Assembly: GCA_009740415.1 (NCBI GenBank)
Contig: WOYE01000009.1
Span: 1,302,001-1,366,000, forward strand
DNA length: 64,000 bases
Source: Planococcaceae bacterium Storch 2/2-2
Lineage (GTDB): Bacteria; Bacillota; Bacilli; Bacillales_A; Planococcaceae
Direction of reading: 5' to 3'
A program made the translations under genes and the position numbers. Shown here in pieces: positions 1 through 9,636 of this stretch (position 1 is its first letter; the number at the start of each line of letters is the position of its first letter). The notes beneath the pieces were generated by a model. The model was not told where the DNA came from. It saw only the letters and a list, made by a program, of their open reading frames with translations, and did not search any database.

Positions 1-441
1 GACGTGCATCACCGAAATGATCGCAACATCATCGGTTAACAGCCGTTCGTAAGCATGCCAATCGACGACCCCTTCTTCATCGACGGGAATCGTCTCTACT
101 CGCCATCCTTCTTCTTTTAATACAGCAGCTGCTTCCCGAACGGAAGCATGTTCAATCGATGAAATTAAAACGGTATTTCCTTTTTTTCGATTCGCGCGCG
201 CGTACCCGATGAGCGCTAAATTGTTCGCTTCGGTGCCGCCTGATGTGAAAATGACTTCCCCGTTTGGAACGGTGAGCAATTGCTTCACTTGTTCGCGTGC
301 ACGCTCTAACAAATGGTTCGCTTCTACTCCGAGCCCGTGAATCGAAGCGGGGTTAGCGAAGTAACGCTCACTCACTTGAACGTACGTTCGAACGACTTCT
401 TCAGCTGGTGGAGTCGTCGCTCCATTATCTAAATAAATCAA
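1..441 (-). CDS. Cysteine desulfurase (NifS/IscS family), 3' part beyond window
   Basis: PLP-dependent cysteine desulfurase that would supply sulfur for tRNA thiolation or Fe-S assembly. Only the N-terminal 147 residues are inside the window. They show the family start IYLDNGATTPP, the stretch ANPASIHGLG, the phosphate-binding SGGTEANNLAL and the EHASV segment whose His stacks on PLP. The PLP lysine and catalytic Cys loop lie outside. The start is TTG at 441, preceded by a good AAAGGAG seven bases upstream; no better in-frame ATG exists. It lies directly downstream of ezrA, matching the nifZ-thiI neighbourhood of B. subtilis, so a role in tRNA 4-thiouridine synthesis with ThiI is likely (inference). 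Confidence 0.93.
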   Translation of the reverse strand, partial: MIYLDNGATTPPAEEVVRTYVQVSERYFANPASIHGLGVEANHLLERAREQVKQLLTVPNGEVIFTSGGTEANNLALIGYARANRKKGNTVLISSIEHASVREAAAVLKEEGWRVETIPVDEEGVVDWHAYERLLTDDVAIISVMHV

Positions 442-464
442 TTTTTAACTCCTTTCAATATGAA

Positions 465-491
465 AGCCACCAGCAACGATGTGCGGTGGCT
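465..491 (-). terminator. Possible terminator after ezrA
   Basis: Inverted repeat AGCCACC ... GGTGGCT between the ezrA stop and the cysteine desulfurase start. On the minus strand it is followed only by a short TTTC, so termination would be weak and some readthrough into the desulfurase is likely. Confidence 0.4.
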
Positions 492-498
492 ATTGAAT

Positions 499-2193
499 TC
501 ATACGTTTTCATTTAAAAGTTGCTCAATTTTACTCATCGCACCTGGTTCGACATCTTCAACCGCGGTTCCCGCTGTTTCCAACGCCATTTCATAGCGTGC
601 TTCTAAAAAGTATTGTTCGGCTTCGCTCATCCGTTGATCGAACGTGTCATGTGATCCGCGGTACCGATTGCCGTAACGAACGATCGCTTCGAAAAGAGAC
701 GCGTCATGAATGAGGTCTTCGATCCGCTCGGCGACGTCGTGAACTTCTTCATCCGCTTCTTGCAAATGTTCTTCTGCCATCTTCATATTAATAGGCTCCG
801 CACTTAAACAGCGGTTCACAACGTACAATTGCTCGGCTGCTTGTTCCAATCGAACGTCGATCGTCTCAGGAATGCCTGGTAAATTGCTCGTTTGCAACTT
901 CCGTTCGGACAATTGAAGCGTGCGAGTCAACTCATCAACAGACGATTTTACACGATTTTCATCAATTCGTAAACGTTTAATCCGATCTTCAAAGGCGATC
1001 ACTTCTTCTTCGCACTGTTCCGCTTCTTCGACTAGTCGTTTCAAATCTTCAGCGACGAGTGCGTACGGTATTTTCTCTTTCGTCAACGAATGAACGAGCG
1101 GCTCATAACTTTGACGAATGTAGCTAAGCTCTTGAAGTTTACGTTCGGGGAAATCCGTTTCTTCTTCTTCCAGTTCATAACTTTCTTGGATCTCTTCCGC
1201 TTCGCTTTCTAAAGCACGCGTTTTCGTTAACAAGTCGATAATATGTTTTCGACTCTCTTCGAAATGGTGGTGAACGTAACGACGCGATTCGTATTCTTTT
1301 TCTAAGCCTTCATAAAAAATATCGAACTGTTCTTCTAAAAACTCAACTTCTCCTTGAACGTATTCGATATCGAGTTCTTTCACTTGGCGTTCTAAATAGA
1401 CGAGCGCCTCTTCAATTTCTTCGAGTTGTTCATGAATACGTAAATGATACAAGTCATACCCTTGCTCTTCCATTTCGAGAACACCATTTTTCAACTCTCG
1501 AATCATTTCAGGTAGCGTTTTTTTCAAAGAAGTTAAGACGTTCGGCGTTTCACGTACGAGCATGAACAGTTGCTTTCCTTCTTCCGCTAACTCGTCGACG
1601 AGTGCATCAGCTGTTACGTAATTGCCTTCCTCGATCAAAGCATCGTATTGCTCAAATTTCGGTACGAGCTGTTCGAGTCGCTCTTCGATCGGACCGAACG
1701 CACGTCCGTAGTCGTGTTGATGAGCGAGAATCGCTTTACGAGCTGCACGGTACTTATCTTGCAACGTTTCGATTTCAATTCGGCTTCGCTCTTCACTTCC
1801 GACGAGCTCGTCAAGCTCTTGTAAAATTCGATCCTTTTGTTCGACACATTGTTCGATCAACGAGGCAGCCGCTACTTCAAGTGCTGTCGATTTTTTAAAT
1901 TGAAAACGTTGAAGCGCTTCTTCCGCCTCGAACAACAATCCATCCAACTTCGGTATTTTCGTATCTGTCACTTCTAACCATTCGTTTCTCCATCGTTCAA
2001 ATTGTTCTTCTGCTTCACCTGTCATATTCAACTGTTTCACTTTCGCAAGCTCTTCGAAAACAGGATAATCAGAAATGTCATACCGTTCTCCTTCTAAATC
2101 GAGAATGATACTCATATGTTTTTTTCGATATAAATAAACGATAGTGACGATCGCGAGTAAAGCAATTAATAAAAGGATCAAATATTTTAACAT
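499..2193 (-). CDS. ezrA: Septation ring formation regulator EzrA
   Basis: EzrA is a membrane-anchored negative regulator of FtsZ ring assembly that also helps coordinate division and cell-wall synthesis. The 564-residue product starts with one membrane segment (MLKYLILLLIALLAIVTIVY). The rest is a long, strongly acidic, coiled-coil cytoplasmic region of spectrin-like repeats, the normal EzrA layout and length (about 562 aa in B. subtilis). I chose the ATG at 2193 because AGAGGTGA lies just upstream; an in-frame start 24 bases earlier would put extra residues before the membrane anchor. It lies upstream of the nifS-like gene as in B. subtilis and diverges from rpsD. Confidence 0.96.
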   Translation of the reverse strand: MLKYLILLLIALLAIVTIVYLYRKKHMSIILDLEGERYDISDYPVFEELAKVKQLNMTGEAEEQFERWRNEWLEVTDTKIPKLDGLLFEAEEALQRFQFKKSTALEVAAASLIEQCVEQKDRILQELDELVGSEERSRIEIETLQDKYRAARKAILAHQHDYGRAFGPIEERLEQLVPKFEQYDALIEEGNYVTADALVDELAEEGKQLFMLVRETPNVLTSLKKTLPEMIRELKNGVLEMEEQGYDLYHLRIHEQLEEIEEALVYLERQVKELDIEYVQGEVEFLEEQFDIFYEGLEKEYESRRYVHHHFEESRKHIIDLLTKTRALESEAEEIQESYELEEEETDFPERKLQELSYIRQSYEPLVHSLTKEKIPYALVAEDLKRLVEEAEQCEEEVIAFEDRIKRLRIDENRVKSSVDELTRTLQLSERKLQTSNLPGIPETIDVRLEQAAEQLYVVNRCLSAEPINMKMAEEHLQEADEEVHDVAERIEDLIHDASLFEAIVRYGNRYRGSHDTFDQRMSEAEQYFLEARYEMALETAGTAVEDVEPGAMSKIEQLLNENV

Positions 2194-2317
2194 TAGGCTC
2201 ACCTCTTTAACTATCATTCGCTTTTTTCATCAAAGCGAAGATTTTCTTTACAATTTATGTAGTGTTCTTCTATCTTACCACGAGAACTGTCATGTGACGA
2301 CTGTTTTACGATATTGC

Positions 2318-2347
2318 TTGACAGATGCTCTCTCACTCTTGTATATT
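2318..2347 (+). promoter_or_regulatory. rpsD promoter (sigma-A type)
   Basis: TTGACA at 2318-2323 and TATATT at 2342-2347 with an 18-base spacer, upstream of the structured rpsD leader. The predicted start is near 2354. Confidence 0.75.
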
Positions 2348-2353
2348 AATCGT

Positions 2354-2545
2354 TGTGTAAAATAATCGCAGCAGTTGTACATTTCAACGTTCGATTCTAA
2401 TCCTTCCCGTCGTTACGAGAAGGTGAAGTGTCACGTAACTCGATGGCTGCTCGAGCGAAGGCACTACAAGTTAGAATCGCCGTCGAAACGAGTACATCTG
2501 GTTTTTATTTTACAAATAAAACCAAATTAGAGGAGGAGTCACATT
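2354..2545 (+). promoter_or_regulatory. rpsD 5' leader, probable S4 autoregulatory RNA
   Basis: A roughly 190-base untranslated leader precedes rpsD. It can fold into a long-range stem CGATTCTAA (2392-2400) with TTAGAATCG (2471-2479). A second hairpin, TGGTTTTTATTT (2499-2510) with AAATAAAACCA (2514-2524), ends seven bases before the AGGAGGAG ribosome site. In B. subtilis, ribosomal protein S4 represses its own mRNA by binding such a leader. The assignment rests on position and foldability, not on an alignment. Confidence 0.65.
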
Positions 2546-3148
2546 ATGGCTCGCTATACAGGTCCAACATGGAAAGTATCACGTCGCTTAGGTATTTCAT
2601 TAAGCGGAACAGGTAAAGAAATTGAAAAACGTCCGTACGCACCAGGACAACACGGTCCGACACAACGTACGAAATTATCAGAATACGGAATGCAATTACA
2701 AGAGAAACAAAAACTTCGTTACATGTACGGCATGAACGAACGTCAATTCCGTAACTTATTCAACAAAGCTGGTGAAATGCCAGGAGTTCACGGTGAGAAC
2801 TTCATGATCTTACTTGAAACTCGCCTTGACAACCTCGTTTACCGTATGGGTCTTGCACGCACACGTAGCGCGGCACGTCAACTCGTTAACCACGGACATA
2901 TTCTTGTCGACGGAAAACGTCTTGATATCCCTTCATACAGCGTAAAACCTGGTCAAGAAATTTCACTCCGTGAACGTTCACAAAACTTAACAGTAATTGA
3001 CGAAGCATTAGACGTAAACAACTTCGTTCCTGAATACATCGATTTCGATGCAGAAGCGAAAAAAGGTACGTTCGTACGCTTCCCAGAACGTAGCGAATTA
3101 TCAGCTGAAATTAACGAAGCATTAATCGTTGAGTTCTACTCACGTTAA
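2546..3148 (+). CDS. rpsD: 30S ribosomal protein S4
   Basis: Primary 16S rRNA-binding protein of the small subunit, which nucleates 30S assembly and contributes to decoding accuracy. The 200-residue product begins [19 protein letters not shown] and contains the S4 RNA-binding domain around residues 92-155 ([20 protein letters not shown], then [18 protein letters not shown]). The length equals that of other Bacillales S4 proteins. The start is well set by AGGAGGAG at 2531. It is a monocistronic gene with its own promoter, leader and terminator, as in B. subtilis, where rpsD is separate from the main ribosomal operons. The N-terminus lacks the Cys cluster of zinc-binding S4 paralogues. Confidence 0.99.
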   Translation: MARYTGPTWKVSRRLGISLSGTGKEIEKRPYAPGQHGPTQRTKLSEYGMQLQEKQKLRYMYGMNERQFRNLFNKAGEMPGVHGENFMILLETRLDNLVYRMGLARTRSAARQLVNHGHILVDGKRLDIPSYSVKPGQEISLRERSQNLTVIDEALDVNNFVPEYIDFDAEAKKGTFVRFPERSELSAEINEALIVEFYSR

Positions 3149-3158
3149 TTCCGTTACG

Positions 3159-3188
3159 AAAAGACATCCCTCGTGGATGTCTTTTTTT
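3159..3188 (+). terminator. rpsD terminator
   Basis: AAGACATCC and GGATGTCTT form a 9-bp stem with a 5-base loop, followed by a run of seven T's. Confidence 0.9.
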
Positions 3189-3251
3189 CGTTCTATTGTA
3201 TTCATAATAATTGTCAAACGATTCATTAGAAAACGACATGCTTTCCAATGA

Positions 3252-3300
3252 AAAACGTGCTCGTCGGAGTCGAGTCAAGCTCTACTCTGACGAACACGTT
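3252..3300 (-). terminator. Terminator-like hairpin for the 3359-4259 gene pair
   Basis: A long imperfect inverted repeat (AACGTG-CTCGTCGGAGT ... ACTCTGACGAA-CACGTT). On the minus strand it ends in CACGTTTTTC, a short U-run, placing it as the 3' terminator of the minus-strand pair upstream. Confidence 0.6.
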
Positions 3301-3358
3301 CACTCATTGAGTCACGATCGACGGACTACTTTTTAACCGTTACAGGCAAAGTCTTGCG

Positions 3359-3676
3359 TTAAGAGAACGTCGCATCGAGCCAACCTGATAAAACGTACGC
3401 TTCCCATAAAATGACCGGCAGCCCGATCATAAAAGTTAGTGCGAGCAATCCGATAAACAGTTTTTCAAAACCTTTCGTATTTTTTCTCATTCGGAATACG
3501 GTAACCGGCATCATAAAGTATAAAAATAAGCTCGTCGCAGTAAAAATAAGTAAATAAACGAGCGGTGGAACGATCGGCGCTGCTTCATGAACGAAAATCG
3601 TTAACTGTTGGCCAAAAATGCCGAGCAACGTCGCGACGAGCAGCGACAAACCTGATAACATATACCACTTTCCCAT
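3359..3676 (-). CDS. Small integral membrane protein of unknown function
   Basis: I do not recognise a family. The 105-residue product has three clear hydrophobic segments: WYMLSGLSLLVATLLGIFG, then PLVYLLIFTATSLFLYFMM, then LFIGLLALTFMIGLPVILW. A short basic loop (RMRKNTKGF) lies between the second and third. Start chosen at ATG 3676 because GGAAGTGA lies just upstream; an earlier in-frame ATG would overlap the preceding lipoprotein gene. It follows that lipoprotein by 13 bases and both end at one hairpin, so they are probably one two-gene operon at the cell membrane. Confidence 0.75.
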   Translation of the reverse strand: MGKWYMLSGLSLLVATLLGIFGQQLTIFVHEAAPIVPPLVYLLIFTATSLFLYFMMPVTVFRMRKNTKGFEKLFIGLLALTFMIGLPVILWEAYVLSGWLDATFS

Positions 3677-3689
3677 TGGATCACTTCCT

Positions 3690-4259
3690 TCATTCAATCG
3701 CTTGGACCGACTCCACAGCGATGTTCTCTTCTAATTTCGGTAAAATGTGAGCGAGTTCATCGTTTTTAAAACGAACGATTTCCATCGTTTCTTCGGCCCC
3801 TTCTACTTCATCGTACGCTCCTTGGTCGAGCATGACGACGACATCCGCATAACGGAGCGGCTCTTTTCCGATTGCGATTTCACCTTCGTACGTCGTCGAG
3901 TAATACAACTCTTTCGGCAAAATAGGTTCTTTTTTCGCAAACGACTGACGGTTACGATTCGACTCAATTTTCTTTAACGGTTTCGCCTTTCCACGATCGA
4001 GCGTGTAGATGAGACGCTCCGTCACTAATGCTTCCATCGAAGGGCGTGGAATGTAAATGACTGTTCGTCCTTCCAATGTCTCTTTTTTTACTGAAAAAGA
4101 AAGGCGCTTTTCGACGTCGGATGAATAATCACTCATCGTCGTCCGGATTACCTCTTCCTCACCGAACATGACGACAGCGGAAGGTTCGGGATTCAACAAT
4201 GCGCAACCTGACAAAGTGAATACACTTAGTAACATCATTAATTTTTTCCACTGTTTCAT
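3690..4259 (-). CDS. Putative lipoprotein of unknown function
   Basis: The 189-residue product has a lipoprotein signal peptide: a basic start MKQWKK, a hydrophobic core and lipobox LSGC, with Cys19 as the lipidation site. The mature part is hydrophilic, with many Lys/Glu and predicted beta-strands. I recognise no catalytic motif. It is probably anchored on the outer face of the membrane. It is co-transcribed with the small membrane protein downstream (gap 13 bases). GTGGGGAGA precedes the ATG. The partner could be a membrane subunit for this lipoprotein, but that is only inference from operon structure. Confidence 0.8.
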   Translation of the reverse strand: MKQWKKLMMLLSVFTLSGCALLNPEPSAVVMFGEEEVIRTTMSDYSSDVEKRLSFSVKKETLEGRTVIYIPRPSMEALVTERLIYTLDRGKAKPLKKIESNRNRQSFAKKEPILPKELYYSTTYEGEIAIGKEPLRYADVVVMLDQGAYDEVEGAEETMEIVRFKNDELAHILPKLEENIAVESVQAIE

Positions 4260-4543
4260 CTGTTCTCCCCACTCTCCATTCCTTCAGTATACACAATCTT
4301 TCAATAGACATCTAACGCGACAGAGCGTTTCATTCCGCTTTTCCATTTCATCTTTTCATTTTACCATTTTTTTATGATAAAGTTCAGTAAAATCACTCCT
4401 TGAAGTTTTTTAGAAAACTCGTTCAATCGTTGATATGAAGGTTTTTTGATAACCCCCCCACGTATGAGCAGTTCGCTAGAATTTCATGAAGGGTCGTGGT
4501 AATGTGAACGTATCGAAAAAATAAAAGTAGAGGTGTTCGTACG

Positions 4544-4966
4544 ATGTCAGTACCAGCTAGTATCCCAAAGCCGCTCGTTCGGTTTAACCAATTGCTCATT
4601 TTAGTTACAGGAATTTTAGGCATTTTCTTCCCGATCGTTTTATGGATCCCATTCATTTTAGGGCTCATTACGATCACAACGCGCACGAATCCCGTCGTCG
4701 TTGCCGGGAAACCTTTTTTGAAAAAACCGTTACACGAATACATTCCAGAAGATAAAGACCAACAAATTTTCAACCAATGGATCGCGACAATCTGTTTCGG
4801 TCTTGCGATCGGCTCATTCTTTTTAGAGTGGAACATCGCCGGTTACATCTTTTTAGGAATGGTTCTTCTCGCAACAGGAATGGCGTACTTCTTTGACTTT
4901 TGTCTCGGCTGTACCGTCCGTTTCCGTTACATGATGTGGAAAGCAAAACGAAAACAAAACGCGTAA
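4544..4966 (+). CDS. DUF4395 family membrane protein
   Basis: A 140-residue integral membrane protein with about four hydrophobic segments, of which the last carries the motif FDFCLGCTVRF. A CxxC pair in this position is a hallmark of the DUF4395 family; the pair may be redox-active or metal-binding, but no function is established to my knowledge. AGAGGTG precedes the ATG. It is a single gene on the plus strand, ending at a bidirectional terminator shared with tyrS. The 284 bases before it (4260-4543) hold no other recognisable feature. Confidence 0.85.
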   Translation: MSVPASIPKPLVRFNQLLILVTGILGIFFPIVLWIPFILGLITITTRTNPVVVAGKPFLKKPLHEYIPEDKDQQIFNQWIATICFGLAIGSFFLEWNIAGYIFLGMVLLATGMAYFFDFCLGCTVRFRYMMWKAKRKQNA

Positions 4967-4984
4967 TGATTCCTTATCGCTCAT

Positions 4985-5020
4985 AGAAAAAGCGCGCCGT
5001 TTACACGGTGCGCTTTTTCT
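4985..5020. terminator. Bidirectional terminator between DUF4395 gene and tyrS
   Basis: Near-perfect stem AGAAAAAGCGCGCCGT / ACGGTGCGCTTTTTCT with loop TTAC. A-rich and T-rich flanks allow it to serve both converging genes. Confidence 0.9.
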
Positions 5021-5025
5021 ATTTC

Positions 5026-6562
<1,537 letters not shown>

Positions 6563-6568
6563 CTCCTC

Positions 6569-6596
6569 ATTGTAAAACATTCAAACGATTTGTCAA
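6569..6596 (-). promoter_or_regulatory. tyrS T-box promoter
   Basis: On the minus strand, TTGACA (6591-6596) and TACAAT (6569-6574) are separated by 16 bases, just upstream of the T-box RNA. Confidence 0.8.
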
Positions 6597-6635
6597 ATGT
6601 CCTTCTGTTATCGCTCTCTTATTTTAAGAAATATG

Positions 6636-6644
6636 TGATATAAT
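6636..6644 (+). promoter_or_regulatory. Extended -10 promoter of the PBP gene
   Basis: TGATATAAT contains a perfect TATAAT with an extended -10 TG, 25 bases before the GTG start of the PBP gene. No convincing -35 is seen. It faces away from the tyrS promoter, so the two form a compact divergent region. Confidence 0.6.
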
Positions 6645-6669
6645 AAGAACGGTTTTAGGAGGGAAAAGC

Positions 6670-9339
6670 GTGAACAAAAAAATAGATCCAAAAGAAAAAA
6701 ACAACTCGTTGGAGCAGCGATTTAACGAATGGCAACAGTCTAAAATAGCTTCTCGTTTCCGAATCACACTGCGCTCCCTTTCGAGTATTTTCTTTATTTT
6801 ACTAACACTCGGTATCGGCGCCGTTATTTTTTTCGTTTCGATTGGTATCGGTTACTTCGCTTCACTCGTCGCTGAAGAGCCACTCCGGACGAAAGAAGAA
6901 ATGCGGTCCGAAGTATTCGATTACGAAGAATCGACCGAACTTTACTTTGCAGATAACATTTATTTAGGAAAAGTAAATACCGATTTGGAACGTAAAGAGA
7001 CGACGCTCGATCTCATCTCTCCTTACGTCGTTCAAGCCGTTTTAGCAACAGAAGACGAATACTTTTACGAACACGATGGAATCGTACCGAAAGCGATCTT
7101 CCGGGGAGTATTGCAAGATTTAACGAACGCAACGAGCCAAACGGGCGGTTCGACATTGACACAGCAATTAATTAAAAACCAAATTTTAACGAATGAAGTG
7201 TCGTACGAACGAAAAGCGAAAGAGATTTTACTCGCTTTACGCCTCGAACACTTTATGGAAAAAGAAGAAATTTTAGAAGCGTACTTAAATATCATTCCGT
7301 ACGGGCGAGATGCGATGGGACAAAATATCGCTGGAATTGAAACAGCAGCGCAAGGTGTATTTAATCGTTCTGCTAAAGATCTTACATTGCCTCAAGCTGC
7401 TTTTTTAGCCGGTATTCCACAAGCACCTTATGCGTACACTCCGTTTCGCAGCACAGTGAGCGGGGGCGGCCTGAAAGAAGATGAATATTTGCAAGCAGGT
7501 ATTCAGCGTATGAAAACGGTCTTATTCCGTATGCACCAGACCGGTCGAATTACCGACAAAGAATATGAAGAAGCGGTTCAGTACGACATTACGCAAGATT
7601 TCCGCGAACCGGATGAGCGCGTCGAAGATCAATATCCGTACTTAACACAAGAAATTCAAAACCGAACGATCAAAATTTTATCTGAAATTATCGCAAAAGA
7701 AGAAGGTATTGATCCAAAACGGTTCGAACAAGAGAGTCATTTGCGAAAAGAGTACGAACAGATCGCTAGCAAACATATGCGAACGAAAGGGTATAAAATC
7801 CATTCGACGATCGACAAAAACATGTACGATGAAATGAACCGTGTCGCACGTGAGTTCCCGAACTATGGATTTACGTATACGCGTCAGCGAACGAATCCAG
7901 AAACGGGTGAAATTACAGAAACACTCGATCCTGTACAAGTCGGGTCGATCATGATTGAAAATAAAACCGGTCGTATTTTATCATTCGTTGGCGGACGCGA
8001 TTACGACTTAGAAAACTTAAACCACGCGACTCAAGCGTACCGACAAAACGGTTCATCGATGAAACCACTGCTCGTTTACGGTCCTGCGATTGAATACGGC
8101 GTCATCGGAGCTGGTAGCCCTGTCGTAGACGTAAAATTTGATAAAAATGGTTGGAGCCCTTCCAACTATGTGAGTGAATATGAAGCCGGGCTCGTTCCAG
8201 CGCGTGAAGCGCTCGCAAAATCATTGAATATCGCTACAGCACGTTTGTACAACGATATTTTGCCGAATCAACCGGCTCAATTTTTAGAGAAAATGGGATT
8301 CTCACGCCTCTCACCTGACGATTATCAAAACTTATCGGCGTCGTTCGGTGGTTTAACGCACGGTGTGAGCGTCGAAGAAAATACGAATGCGTTCGGAACG
8401 TTTGCGAACGGCGGAAAATACGTTCCTTCGTATTTAATCGAAAAAATTGAAACGTTAGATGGAACGGTCATTTATGAACATGAAACCGAATCGGTCGACG
8501 TCTTCAGTGAAGATACGTCCTACATCGTAACGGATATGTTGCGCGACGTGTTGAAACCGAATGGAACAGCACCGGAAGTATACAATTATATGACGTTCCG
8601 ACCAGACTTAGCTGTAAAAACGGGAACGACTGATTTCCACGGTGACTCGTGGCTCGTCGGTTACACGCCTGAAGTGTCACTCGGTGTGTGGATCGGTTAT
8701 AAAGACAAAGTTGTAAATGGGATTCCACGCGACTTATCGAAGCGCAGTGTATATCACCCGACACAGCGTACGAGTATGTTATTCGGACAGTTGATGAGTG
8801 TAGCGAATCAGACGAATCCGAATCTCGTGCACGCCAACTCTCAATTTGAACGTCCAGAAACGGTCGTCTCCGAGACATTTTGTGGTGTATCGGGCAAGCG
8901 ATTGTCTAATGCTTGTTCAGCTGCAGGCTTTGCACGTACCGACTTATTTAGCAAAAAGCACGTGCCGAAAGAAATGGATGAAAGCTTTTTAATGAACGGT
9001 GGCACACCCGTATTAAGCGAAGCGTTCAAACGACGCTTACTCTTCCCTCTCGGTGGAGATCCTGAAAAATTGTACGGTGGAAGCTCCATTTTAGGAGCTT
9101 TCCCCGTCACCCCACTTTCCATGAACGTCATGAAAAACGAAGTCGAACCTCCTGTTCAAACGTCTTCTTTCTCAACAGAAGAAGACGAAAACGACGGCGA
9201 GTTACAAGAAATCGTTACAGAAGACGAGGGCGCCATAGAGGAGCCTGTTGAATTACCGGAAGAACAAGACGATGGAGAGCAACGGGAAGAAAATGTTCCT
9301 TCGGTGGAAGACGACTTCATCAATGACGAGTTGGAGTAA
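6670..9339 (+). CDS. Class A penicillin-binding protein (transglycosylase/transpeptidase)
   Basis: Bifunctional peptidoglycan synthase of 889 residues. A cytoplasmic tail and one membrane anchor (about residues 38-66) precede a GT51 glycosyltransferase domain. Its motifs are ATEDEYFYEHDG (catalytic Glu), TGGSTLTQQLIKN, RKAKEILLALRLE and EILEAYLNIIPYG. The transpeptidase domain has SxxK in NGSSMKPLL, SLN in AKSLNIATA and KTGT in AVKTGTTDFHG. The last 60 or so residues are a highly acidic Glu/Asp tail. The start is GTG at 6670 behind AGGAGGG. Expected to act on the outer membrane face in wall elongation or division. It diverges from tyrS, a neighbour also seen in other Bacilli. Confidence 0.95.
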   Translation: MNKKIDPKEKNNSLEQRFNEWQQSKIASRFRITLRSLSSIFFILLTLGIGAVIFFVSIGIGYFASLVAEEPLRTKEEMRSEVFDYEESTELYFADNIYLGKVNTDLERKETTLDLISPYVVQAVLATEDEYFYEHDGIVPKAIFRGVLQDLTNATSQTGGSTLTQQLIKNQILTNEVSYERKAKEILLALRLEHFMEKEEILEAYLNIIPYGRDAMGQNIAGIETAAQGVFNRSAKDLTLPQAAFLAGIPQAPYAYTPFRSTVSGGGLKEDEYLQAGIQRMKTVLFRMHQTGRITDKEYEEAVQYDITQDFREPDERVEDQYPYLTQEIQNRTIKILSEIIAKEEGIDPKRFEQESHLRKEYEQIASKHMRTKGYKIHSTIDKNMYDEMNRVAREFPNYGFTYTRQRTNPETGEITETLDPVQVGSIMIENKTGRILSFVGGRDYDLENLNHATQAYRQNGSSMKPLLVYGPAIEYGVIGAGSPVVDVKFDKNGWSPSNYVSEYEAGLVPAREALAKSLNIATARLYNDILPNQPAQFLEKMGFSRLSPDDYQNLSASFGGLTHGVSVEENTNAFGTFANGGKYVPSYLIEKIETLDGTVIYEHETESVDVFSEDTSYIVTDMLRDVLKPNGTAPEVYNYMTFRPDLAVKTGTTDFHGDSWLVGYTPEVSLGVWIGYKDKVVNGIPRDLSKRSVYHPTQRTSMLFGQLMSVANQTNPNLVHANSQFERPETVVSETFCGVSGKRLSNACSAAGFARTDLFSKKHVPKEMDESFLMNGGTPVLSEAFKRRLLFPLGGDPEKLYGGSSILGAFPVTPLSMNVMKNEVEPPVQTSSFSTEEDENDGELQEIVTEDEGAIEEPVELPEEQDDGEQREENVPSVEDDFINDELE

Positions 9340-9357
9340 TGGATCGCTAGAAAAAAA

Positions 9358-9607
9358 AGAAGCTGAGACAAAATCGCTTCTGAATCAAAGAGAAGACACT
9401 TGAATGGTTATCATTCAAGTGTCTTTTTCATGGACATCGGTATTAGGTTCTCTAGTAGATGATGGGATTTTCTTCCGTCTGTTCCAACTTGCCATAGACG
9501 AGCTCACCGACCGAGAAGGTGGCCAATAAAAGAAACCTAGTGACTAGTTACGAATCAACGTAAATAGCTACTAGGTTTTCATTTTGCTAGATTTTGTCCT
9601 AGCTTCT
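9358..9607. repeat. Two-hairpin intergenic repeat, copy A
   Basis: This element is bounded by an imperfect inverted repeat: AGAAGCTGAGACAAAATC (9358-9375) and GATTTTGTCCTAGCTTCT (9590-9607), 16 of 18 matching. Inside are a perfect 14-bp hairpin, AAGACACTTGAATG / CATTCAAGTGTCTT followed by T5 (9393-9428), and a second hairpin, AAACCTAGT ... ACTAGGTTT (9533-9578). About 100 bases between the hairpins (9430-9530) match nothing else that I can see. The first hairpin probably terminates the PBP transcript. Related copies lie at 23530 and 50355. Confidence 0.8.
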
Positions 9608-9636
9608 TTTCGGTTACAAAAGACGTGCTCGTTTAT

